Source: Rhizoclosmatium globosum (Eukaryota > Chytridiomycota > Chytridiomycetes > Chytridiales > Chytriomycetaceae). From it: 64,000 nucleotides of DNA. Location: positions 62,001 to 126,000 of the forward strand of contig MCGO01000077.1 in the NCBI GenBank assembly GCA_002104985.1. The letters are read 5' to 3'. The notes beneath the pieces were generated by a model. It was not told the origin of the DNA. It made no database searches and saw nothing but the letters and a program-made list of their open reading frames with translations. A program made the translations under genes and the position numbers. Below are positions 24,901 to 34,374 of the stretch, in pieces; within the stretch, counting starts at the first letter, position 1, and the number at the start of each line of letters is the position of its first letter.

Positions 24901-26373
24901 GCATCACTTTGGCTTGGTGTTTCAGCGCCCCAACCAAATGACCCGTTCTTGATGACAATATCGATATCATCGCCCGCTTCAGCCAACACGGCTTTAGCAG
25001 CTTCCGAGTCACGATGGGACTGAATATCTGGCAACGCCAAAAAGTCTTGAATTCTATCCAGAGAAACACGCGACTCAGATAAGAACTGCAACGCCTTGGG
25101 GAAGAAATTGGTCATACTGAGTTTGATGGAAGACATGTACGCTATACATGTAAAGATTCTAGCAGGAGTAAAGACTCCGCCCATGAGCCAGAAGGTAATA
25201 AAAGCGAAGATCTCAATCAAGGCACCAGAGCAGAAAAAGAATGCTTCGTTTACGGCACGAAGGTATGAGGCTTTGCGGATATTGTGAAGCTCGTCATCAC
25301 GAATCTTGTTGATGCTACGCTCGAATGCATCTTCCCATGCATACCTAATTAAACATAAAACCATTAGTAATCAAAAATTGGAATAGAATTTTTTTAGACT
25401 TACAATTTGACAACCAACATTCCTGCCAAAGAATCACTGATGGACTTGATACGTTCATCTCGCAACAAAACTGTCTTCTTTCTTAGCTGAGCAAACATTT
25501 TCGCGAACCATCCCTGAAGTGGAATCAAGCACAACAAGCTTCCAACGGCAGCAAACGCAGCCCAACTAATCTGCTGATACATAAAGTACAGCATCAACAC
25601 GACCTCCAAAGGTCCCAACCAAATGAAATGCGCAAACGGAGCAGCATCCTCAAACCGCTGAACATCATTCGACACGAGATTCACAATCAGACCCGTTGAA
25701 GACGTATGCGAAGTACTCAACGTCAAGCACTTTTTATAAATGGCTGCAATATACGCAATCCTCAAGTGCATTCCACACCTCATTGAATAGAAAAACTCCA
25801 ACTGGTGCAACAACGAATGCGCAATCCCAATATTGCGAGTCCGAATGCATACAAGAACCCGTCCCTTGAAACGCTGTCAGGGTTTTGGAACCATTCGAGA
25901 ATCAGACCCATCACAACAACCTCTCCAATCTTGACAAACATCTCAACGAGGAATAGGGAACCAAAGAGAATGATTTGGGGGAGAAAGACTTTGAAGGTTA
26001 CTTTCATGAGGGATGGGTTTGTTGGGTTGTTGAGTTGTTCCTGTTTCCAGGCTGTCAGGAGGGCGGCGGAGAGGGCTTCGGCATTGTCGCCATCTCTTTC
26101 AACGTAAAATGTAAGTCATTGAAGTCAGTATTTGAGAGATGAACTTACTCGAGGGGCAGAAAGTCTTTAGGGTCCAACGTGCTGATGATGCGATCGGAGC
26201 ACAGTTAGGATCACAAGGAAATACACCAGCGACAAACATCGACACACTCAAACTCACTTCTTGAATCCTCGCTTAATCACTGGGTTCATATAACTGAATG
26301 TCCATCTTGCGAAGTATGAGGTATCCTGCCTTCGCTTCGGGCAAAACGGTTCGTCGGTGGAAGTATTGCTCAT
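21994..26373 (-). CDS. ABCC (MRP-type) full ABC exporter without TMD0
   Basis: Eight exons: 26258-26373, 26149-26181, 25404-26095, 23580-25344, 22836-23536, 22645-22789, 22253-22596 and 21994-22204; about 1335 residues. The start at 26373 gives the usual N terminus ([18 protein letters not shown]). Order: TMD1, NBD1 (Walker [10 protein letters not shown], signature [14 protein letters not shown], Walker [13 protein letters not shown]), linker, TMD2 ([20 protein letters not shown]), NBD2 (Walker [10 protein letters not shown], signature [13 protein letters not shown], Walker [13 protein letters not shown]). NBD1 lacks the residues typical for hydrolysis at one site, as is normal in ABCC. No TMD0 is present, so it resembles ABCC4-type or plasma-membrane MRPs exporting conjugated organic anions. 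Exon 25404-26095 is one base short (near 25822, a GGG run): frame changes between AFGLAI and [13 protein letters not shown]. Confidence 0.92.
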
Positions 26374-26604
26374 TTTCGGTTTCTGTAATCAAATGAGGCA
26401 GTGGGAGTGAGGGATCTGCCTTTCGGTTGTTATGCGGATCACGATTTCGAAGCAGCCGTTCTGGCTTTTTTTTTTCAAGCAGGCTTTTTTGTATATCCTG
26501 AAAATCTCTGATATCATGTTTCAAGAAGAGGAGGATTAGAAATTAACGGTGTGGTTGAGTTTCACATTGATTCCTCACAAGACAGTCTAAGAACTTAATC
26601 GGAT

Positions 26605-27561
26605 TTATTGAATCTCACACGAGTCTTGCCTCCTCAAACTGCTCTGTGTGGTACTCGCGCGCTTTACTCCTTCTCTCATCAAATGCACAGGAGTTTCATC
26701 CAATGCATCAATTTCAGGATCAATGGCTCCCAGGAGCATTTTACAGACCCAATCACCCCGAGAAAACGGAAATCCTTTCCCTTGGATACCAAGAATCTGC
26801 TTTCGTTCCGTGTGGTAGTCATCAATGACATCTAAATCACGAATAGAATTGTCCCATTCATTCAAGTATTCGATTTCGTCGTCGTCGTCGGTGCACACTA
26901 AGAAAGCAACAGGTACTTGTCCAGGCCCTCCGCGCTCGTACATTAGAACATGTTTCAGTGCCTGATGATCAAGTTGGCCTGAATCTGTTGTTGGCTGTCC
27001 ATCCGTGGCAATAAGAATCAAGAGCTTCTTGCGATCAGCCTGGTTGACACTAAGCCACTTTTCTGCAAGCACTTCTCGCAGAACACGAGTAATTGGCGTG
27101 TACCCGCCTGGCCTTGGAGCGAAAGCGGCGTCCAGGGCAGCCGAGGGACCAGTGACGTTTCTGACAGGTTCTCGATTGAGAAAGAAGACGTCGATGCCGT
27201 CTGAATCCAGCGTTGCGGCAATGTCCGTGACTGTTGAAACAGTGGCTTTGAGTTCGTCCCAGCGCGTCGGAGCCGGGGCAAAGGCGGAGGCGAGATTGGC
27301 TGTGACGGGCGTGTTCATCGAGCCGGAGTCATCCGCGATCACAACAATATCGTACGCCTTAATGGATGCGGTTATTCAATCATTCAATCGCAGTAACTAA
27401 CCCAATACCTCCAATCGCCGCAGCTTCTTTGCCATCAAGTGGCTAATCTCGTGCCGCCCAACAAGCGATGCAAAGGCCGCCAGTCGAGCATCTTCAGCAA
27501 CATTGCTCGTGTATGCGGGAGGCAGCTCAGAGAGTGGCGGTGCAGTGGGTGGTTTGGTCAT
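26605..27561 (-). CDS. von Willebrand A domain protein, array copy 1
   Basis: Two exons, 27409-27561 and 26605-27357, with a 51-bp intron; 301 residues. A short helical N-terminal module (ARLAAFASLVGRHEISHLMAKKL) precedes a vWA fold. The fold starts YDIVVIADDSGSMN, a complete DxSxS metal-ion (MIDAS) motif, and continues with TPITRVLREVLAEKW and IATDGQPTTDSG. The C-terminal part has DLDVIDDYHTER and RGDWVCKMLLGAIDPEIDAL, shared by all array members. No signal peptide or membrane span, so cytosolic. vWA domains mediate metal-dependent protein binding; no partner can be named. It pairs with copy 2 (DPEIDALDETP, RRQDSC endings) as one subgroup. Confidence 0.8.
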
Positions 27562-27821
27562 TTGAATTCGTGGAAGTTTGGAGGCTGAAGATTCAACCCA
27601 GTGACCCCCAGAAACATATTATGATCCACCCCATTCTTTGGTTTGCAAAAGTGCAATAAAACAGGTGGAAAGTGAAAGGAAAAGCCTCATCGATTGGAAA
27701 ACTATTGGGCAATATGTGATACGCTGCTGCCTTGTCACAGCTGCGTTGCAAGTAGGAAAAATTAATTAGATGAGAGTCTATCTTAGTCGTTAAAGAATTG
27801 AATATCGGAGTCTTCATTGAA

Positions 27822-28775
27822 TTACTGGGTAATACAAGAGTCTTGTCGCTTCAAACTTTTTTGTGGGGCACCAGTCATTGTACGGTTTGGTGTCAATTTC
27901 AGGGGAGTTTCATCCAACGCATCGATTTCAGGGTCAACGGCTCCAAGCAACATCTTGCAAATCCAATCGCCTCGAGAGAACGGAAAATCTTTCCCTTGAA
28001 TCCCAATAATCTGCTGTCGTTCCGTATGGTAGTCATCAATGACATCCAAATCGCGAATAGAGTTATCCCATTCATTCAGGTACGCGATTTCCTTCTCGTC
28101 ATCAGTACAAACCAAGAAAGCAACAGGTACTTGTCCGGGTCCACCACGCTCATACGTCAACAGATGTTTCAACGCTTGATGATCGAGGTCGCCAGCATCG
28201 GTTGTAGGTTGTCCATCAGTGGCAATGAGGATCAAGAGGTTCTTGCGATCTGCCTGGTTCACGCAGTAGAACTTCTCGGCAAGCACCTCTCTCAGGACAC
28301 GTGTGATTGGCGTGTGGCCGTACGGTCTTTCAGCGAATGCGGCGTCAAGGGCGGCGGACGGGCCGGTGATGTTTCGCGCCGGGACTCGATTGAGGAAGAA
28401 CACGTCGATGCCGTCCGAGTCCAATGTCGCTGCAATGTCCGCAACCATCGACACTGTCGCTTTTAACTCGTCCCAGCGCGTTGGTGCCGGGCCAAGCGTC
28501 GTGTCGTGGCTTGCTATGATGCGCGTGTTCATCGAACCTGAGTCGTCGGCGATCACAACAATGTCATATCCCTTGTTAAGCACGTGAGCAAATCTTTTAC
28601 TATTTTGATGCATTTTGGGTACCTCGAGCCGCCGGAGCTTCTTTGCCATCATACGGCTGATCTTGTAACGCCCAACGAGTGCTGCAAAGGCCGCGAGCCG
28701 GGCATCCTCAGCAACGTTGCTTGCGTATGAGGGAGGGAACTCAAAGAGTGACGATGCGGTGGTTTTGGTCATCAC
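27822..28775 (-). CDS. von Willebrand A domain protein, array copy 2
   Basis: Two exons, 28623-28775 and 27822-28571; 300 residues when spliced. The intron is exactly 51 bp with no stop codon, so the whole region also reads as one ORF of 317 residues; the GTACCC donor is weak. Intron removal is preferred because copies 1, 3, 4 and 5 have an intron at the same codon (after RRLE). The first exon is 153 bp as in copy 1. MIDAS DDSGSMN, IATDGQPTTDAG and SRGDWICKMLLGAVDPEID are intact. Confidence 0.8.
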   Translation of the reverse strand: MMTKTTASSLFEFPPSYASNVAEDARLAAFAALVGRYKISRMMAKKLRRLEVPKMHQNSKRFAHVLNKGYDIVVIADDSGSMNTRIIASHDTTLGPAPTRWDELKATVSMVADIAATLDSDGIDVFFLNRVPARNITGPSAALDAAFAERPYGHTPITRVLREVLAEKFYCVNQADRKNLLILIATDGQPTTDAGDLDHQALKHLLTYERGGPGQVPVAFLVCTDDEKEIAYLNEWDNSIRDLDVIDDYHTERQQIIGIQGKDFPFSRGDWICKMLLGAVDPEIDALDETPLKLTPNRTMTGAPQKSLKRQDSCITQ

Positions 28776-28834
28776 TCTTATTAGTTTTCCCTTTTAACGT
28801 TTTAGAAAGTGACCATGTCACAATTAGTTTCTCT

Positions 28835-29810
28835 TTACTGAATCACACAATCTTTCTTGCCAATACTTCCAGTCGTTCGAGTTGTACCAGATCGCCCAAA
28901 ACCGTCACTATTCGAACCACCAATTCTGCGTTCGTCCAAAGCGTCAATCTCAGCATCAATTACTCCCAACAACATCTTGCACACCCAATCTCCACGCGAG
29001 AACGGAAACCCATTCCCTTGAATTCTCAAAATCTGCTTCTTCTCCGTAATATAATCGTCAATTACGTCCAAATCCTGAATACTAGTATCCCACTCATTCA
29101 AATACTCGATTTCAGAATCATCATCAGTGCATACCAAAAACCCAACGGGCACTTCACCGCGTCCTCCCCTCTCATGCATCAAAAGATGCTTCAACCCATG
29201 TTTATCAAGCTCCCCTGAATCAGTTGTAGGTTGTCCATCCGTCGCAATCAAAATCAAGAGCTTCTTTCCCTCGCGGTTCCACTTTTCCCGAATCACTTGT
29301 CGCAATACACGAGTAATGGGTGTATATCCTGCCGGCCTCTGTGCAAACGCAGCGTCCAAGGCTGCACACGGTCCCATGACATTTCTAATTGGGGGCCGGT
29401 TCAGAAAGTAAATGTCGATTCCATCTGAGTCGAGTGTTGCGGCGATATCAGTGACGATCGTGAGGGTTGATTTGAGTTCGTCCCATCGGGTTTGGGTTCG
29501 AGCGAATGGATCTGTCATGCCCTGTGTTGAGGGTGTGTTCATGGATCCAGAGTCGTCAGCGATCACAGCGATATCGTACGCCTGTTATGTTTAGAAAAGT
29601 GTCATTATTTAGGTTGTCGAGGGTATCAAGGTTGCGCCTCCTGATCCTTACTTCCAATCGACGCAACTTCATGGCCATCAACTTCGATATTTCGTGGCGG
29701 GAGACAAGGTCGGCGAACTTAGCAAGTCTAGTGTCTTCATTTCCCGCTGGAGGAGGGGCTACGATTGTGTATGCAGGAGGAACGTCAATGGTTTTCTCAG
29801 GGGTTGTCAT
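28835..29810 (-). CDS. von Willebrand A domain protein, array copy 3
   Basis: Two exons, 29652-29810 and 28835-29581, with a 70-bp intron; 301 residues. The start MTTPEKTIDVPP is chosen by comparison with copy 4 (MSALPEKTIDVPP); an upstream Met at 29849 is in frame but lies in likely 5' UTR. MIDAS DDSGSMN, TPITRVLRQVIREKW, IATDGQPTTDSGELDKHG and FSRGDWVCKMLLGVID are intact. With copies 4 and 5 it forms a second subgroup, marked by RWDELKSTL and an ending of the form GKKDCVIQ. Confidence 0.8.
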
Positions 29811-29930
29811 TAGATGTTGAATCTTTTTGGTGGGTTCAATCAAACTCATGTCAACGAAAGAACTTCATAATTATGTACTTGCTGAACGATTTATTGAAAG
29901 TATTCCTGCCTGAAGTGAACTCTGTAGGTA

Positions 29931-30898
29931 TTACTGAATCACACAGTCTTTCTTCCCGCCACTACTTGTGTTAGTTCTTGCGGTCTCACCTCTTCCAACG
30001 TTCGCGCTCCCAACCCTCCGTTCATCCAATCCGTCAATATCAGCATCAATGACACCCAACAGCATCTTGCAAACCCAGTCACCTCGCGAAAACGGGAATC
30101 CATTGCCCTGCACCCTCAAAATCTGCTTCTTCTCCGTAATATAATCATCAATAACATCCAAATCCTGAATACTAGTATCCCACTCATTCAAATAATCAAC
30201 CTCAGAGTCATCATCCGTACACGCCAAGAATGCAATCGGAATCTCCCCCTTCCCACCTCTCTCATGCATCAACAGATGCTTCAGTCCATGTTTATCAAGC
30301 TCCCCTGAATCAGTTGTAGGTTGTCCATCCGTCGCAATCAAAATCAACAGCTTCTTTCCCTCGCGGGTCCATTTCTCGCGAATCACTTGACGGAGGACAC
30401 GGGTGATTGGAGTGTACCCCGCTGGTTTCTGTGCAAAAGCAGATTCAAGGGCTGCGTTCATTCCTGTAACGTTTCGAACAGGCGGTCTGTTGAGAAAATA
30501 GACATCGATTCCGTCTTCGTCCAAGGTGGCTGCAATGTCGGTTACGATGGCGAGTGTTGATTTGAGCTCGTCCCACCGGGTTTTGGAGCGGGCGAAGGGG
30601 TCTGTTTGGCCTTGTGTTGAGGGTGTGTTCATTGAGCCGGAGTCGTCGGCGATGACAGCGATATCGTATGCCTGGATCATAACGAAAGTATTTGATTGAG
30701 TATAAGGTGAGAGTGACTATGAAGGAGGCGCTCTACCTCCAGCCTCCGTAATTTCATTGCCATCAACCGCGAGATTTCATGCCGTGCAACTAAGTCAGCA
30801 AACGCAGCGAGCCTAGCGTCTTCGTTTGATGTTGGCGGAGTTGCTTCAGTCGTGTAGGATGGTGGGACGTCAATGGTCTTTTCGGGGAGTGCGCTCAT
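29931..30898 (-). CDS. von Willebrand A domain protein, array copy 4
   Basis: Two exons, 30737-30898 and 29931-30671, with a 65-bp intron; 300 residues. Very close to copy 3: shared TQGQTDPFARSKTRWDELKS-type segment, intact DDSGSMN, IATDGQPTTDSGELDKHG, and the same C-terminal GGKKDCVIQ. All metal-site residues expected of a MIDAS fold are present. The tight head-to-tail spacing from the neighbours (120-130 bp) supports recent tandem duplication. Confidence 0.8.
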
Positions 30899-31021
30899 TT
30901 GTTGAATCTTTTGGGGGCTGCAATCAAAACTGTCAAATCCAGTCTCATCAGAATTTTACTTATGAAAATAAGTAATAGCGCCGAAAATGAATCATGGGCG
31001 TGATGTCTGAATATAGTAAAA

Positions 31022-32002
31022 TTACTGAATTATACAGTCCTTCTTGTCACCAGCGTCATTGCCCTTTGAAGTATTACCCCGGCCAACAGTTTCACTCCCA
31101 ACTCTGCGTTCATCTAACCCATCCACCTCCTTATCAATCACACCCAAGAGCATCTTACATACCCAGTCTCCACGCGTGAATGGGAACCCGTTCCCCTGCA
31201 CTCTCAAAATTTGTTTCTTTTCCGTAAAATAGTCGTCAATGACATCCAAATCAAGCACTCGTGTATCCCATTCATTCAGATAATCAACCTCAGAATCATC
31301 GTCCGTGCACGCCAAGAAAGCCACAGGGATTTCTCCCTTCCCGCCTCTTTCGTTCATCAAAAGCTGCTTCAACCCATTCTTATCAAGCTCGCCTGAATCA
31401 GTCGTTGGTTGTCCGTCCGTCGCAATCAATATGAGTAACTTCTTTCCTTCACGATTCCACTTTTCCCGAATCACTTGTCGTAATACACGAGTAATGGGTG
31501 TATATCCTGCTGGCCTCTGTGCAAATGCAGCATCGAGAGCAGCAGATGGTCCCATGATATTTCTAACGGGTGGCCTATTCAATACAAGTCGACTCCATCC
31601 GGGTCCAATGTAGCTGCAATATCTGTGACAATAGCGAGTGTTGATTTGAGTTCGTCCCATCTGGTTTTTGTTGGAGCAAATGGGTCTGTTTGGCCTTGTG
31701 TTGAGGGTGTGTTCATTGATCCCGAGTCGTCGGCGATGACAGCGATATCGTACGCCTGGAATTGCCAAAGAAAGAAGTGAGTCATCGGAGGAAGAGCGCA
31801 AGTGCGGGTGAGTCACCTCCAAGCGCCGCAGCTTCATCGCCATCAATCGCGATATTTCGTGTCGTGAAACAAGGTCGGCAAATGCGGCGATTCGGGCGTC
31901 GTCGTTTGAGATTGGCGGCGGAAGAGCCTCGGTTGTGGCTTCGATTGTGTATTCGGGTGGAAGATCGGTGTCGGTTTTTGACTTTGGGGGAAGGGCCGCC
32001 AT
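31022..32002 (-). pseudogene. von Willebrand A array copy 5, frameshifted
   Basis: Exons 31817-32002 and 31022-31755. Reads as a normal family member through the MIDAS (DDSGSMN) to VDLY, then stops at TGA near 31588; the remainder (LNRPPVRNIMGPSAALDAAF onward) continues in another frame to the end. Compared with copies 3 and 4 (VYFLNRPP), four bases are missing at about 31589. Exon 2 is 734 bp where 738 would keep the frame. A 4-bp loss is less typical of base-calling error than the single-base losses elsewhere in the window, so true inactivation is likely. Otherwise no decay is visible, implying a recent event. Confidence 0.65.
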
Positions 32003-32187
32003 TTGGTGGAAGTTGTTTTGTGGTTGGCATTGGTGTTCTGCTTTCTTCCACTGTGTAATAGTTTGTACTATTCATTTGAACTCTGACCCTGTTATTCTCT
32101 TGCATTCTCTTTATTCTCTGTGGCGGGTCTTTCCTGAAACAACTGTCCGACGGGAATTCCGCCCAGGATTACATTATCAGGATTAAA

Positions 32188-33249
32188 ATGGGAAACACTG
32201 TTCAATCATCTGGGTTCTCACAGCCTCAATCGCATCAGCCAAAATGCCGCGTAGTATTGCTCTATGCACTCGTTATTGCAACTGCAGTCATGACCATTTG
32301 GATTTCGTCCGCCAGTGTCATCAAAGAAACAACAGACACAAAAACCGGACTCAGCTATAATACCTCGTCAGCAAACTATGGATATCGTCATTTCATATTA
32401 TGAAGAGAGTTTGGAACGTCGGAACTTGTATATCGACCTCTTTCGACGCGATGAACGTGTTGCTAGGCAAAAGACTTGGTTATTCATTTACTCGAAGAGC
32501 CGCAAATATACTCTCGAATACATCCAAAACACGACTCAAGCGGATGTCGTGGTTCGACTTCCAAATCATGGACGAGAAGGACATTCTTATTTCACTCATA
32601 TCGTTAAATACTACGATAGTGATTTGGCAGACCATACCCTATTTATGCAAGGTATAACATTGCTTTACAATATCGGTTGCATAATGATCCTGCTTCAGCG
32701 GACCCTGAATTCTGGGTTACTGGTCGAAAAGGGAATGAGTCCATGCACGAGCACACGTTCAATCGTCTCAAATATCTCAGTGATAAGACGGGCTATATGC
32801 CCTTTGCACAATCATTCGGGCGGAATTTTGGTGGTGGAGAAGGTGGGTTTCTTGTGTTTAACACAACGACGTAACGGACATTACGACCAGGTGGCGACTT
32901 TCCACACTTACGCGATATATTCGTCCTTGCTCGCGGGTACTTTCCATCACGTAACCGAATTCAAACATCATGGAAGGGTCAGTTTATTGTGAGTCGAGGA
33001 AGTATTCACAAGACTCGGCGCAGTGTATATCAGTATTTAGTTGATATGCTCGACGAACCAGAAGGACATCCCATTCATAATGAACCGGATCATGATTTTC
33101 GGCATGGAATGAAGAGTATTCCATCAGACCCTATTTTCGGACACACAATCGAGAGGTCATATGGAATACTTTTTGATTGCTGGAAAACGGAAATGGATAG
33201 GCTCTGTCGAACGGCGGAGGCTCCGGGATGTCAATGCTTAGATGAATAA
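32188..33249 (+). pseudogene. DUF3431-family type II membrane protein, frameshifted copy
   Basis: Exons 32188-32651 and 32699-33249, intron 47 bp. It has an N-terminal membrane anchor (VVLLYALVIATAVMTIWIS), then the DUF3431 domain: MDIVISYYEESL, LPNHGREGHSYFTHIV, LADHTLFMQ, YLSDKTGYM, GGDFPHLRDIF, SWKGQFIVSRGSI, and a C-terminal DPIFGHTIERSYGILFDCW with GCQCLDE. Frame breaks: one near 32380 between the anchor and domain, and two near 32870-32895 where an in-frame TAA falls inside the domain. DUF3431 proteins resemble glycosyltransferase-like fungal enzymes but no reaction is established. Either a pseudogene or an intact gene hurt by single-base assembly errors. Confidence 0.6.
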
Positions 33250-33313
33250 AAGTGGAATTTTTCCTATACTACCATTTTATTCCCATTTTAGACGAAATAC
33301 ACAGGTATCAGCT

Positions 33314-34374
33314 ATGACGCTACTACAAGCCAAGTTACAGCAGATCGGTGTGCCATTTCTGAAATCGCGTTATGCGTGCATCGCGATAATACTTTTGCTT
33401 CTGCTCCTGCATTCACAGTGGTATAACAAACCTGTCAAACAAATCGTCTCATCAGCAGATACCAAAACGTTCGATATTGTGATCAGCCACTATGAAGAGA
33501 ATATTCACAATCTTACCACGTCAATTGATAAAATCCGGAGACATTCGCAGTTTAAGGATCGTGTTATTAGGACCTTTGTCTACACAAAATCAAACAGCAC
33601 CGACCGCCTTGCTATAAAAAGAAATACGGAAGCTTACAGGGTCATTCTTTTGCCTAACGTTGGTCGAGAGGGCCACACGTATTTGCATCATATTGAAACC
33701 TATTTTAATGACCTCGCGGACCACACGCTCTTTATGCAAGGTATAGATTCAATTCACGCTCAATTTGTTTACTTACAGGGATGCTCCGCAGCCGAACCGT
33801 CATATTGGCATAAATTCAACGCTGAATCCCAACTCAGTTCTGTTGTTTCCAACCGAATCCAATACTTTTCTGATAAAACCGGTTTCATGGATCTTGGCTT
33901 CGTCTTTCTTCGCCCGTTTGCAGGAGACAAGGATGGATATTTTCCGCTTCTCAAATATCTATTCTCAATGGTCGCGTTTGAGTTCCCTCATGTCCCGGTT
34001 AAGAGTGTTATGGCTAGTTATAATGGACAGTTTACTGTATCACGAAAACGTATTCAGCAGTCTCCAAAGAAACTTATGTGTATTTGAAGCGATTGTTGGA
34101 GGTTGGGTTGCATTTGTTTATTTGTATTGCAATTAACGCGACACAAACCTAGGCTCCTGAAGATGATTTTATTCACAAAGACCAACAATTTCGTGGGTGG
34201 GAATCCAGTCCAGATGATCCAGTGTTTGGTCACACATTGGAGAGGGCATGGAGTGTTTTGTTTGATTGTTGGAATGCAAAACGGATAACCCTTTGTTCTA
34301 ATGGGGATGAAAAGGAGAATGAGAAAGTCGTTCCGCCGTATCCAGGTTGCCAATGTCTCGACAATAACGAATAA
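33314..34374 (+). CDS. DUF3431-family type II membrane protein
   Basis: Tandem paralogue of the preceding gene. Exon 1 is 33314-34101 and exon 2 34153-34374. N-terminal anchor YACIAIILLLLLLHSQW, then FDIVISHYEENI, LLPNVGREGHTYLHHIE, LADHTLFMQG, FSDKTGFM, SYNGQFTVSRKRI and, in exon 2, [19 protein letters not shown] with a GCQCLDNNE end. A 38-bp GT-AG stretch at 33741-33778 sits where the paralogue has an intron, but removing it shifts the frame, so it is kept as coding; the alternative is an intron plus a base error. The frame also changes by one base near 34072 (QSPK to ETYVYLKRLLE). The final 145 bp overlap the HBS1 gene tail-to-tail on the other strand. Confidence 0.6.
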
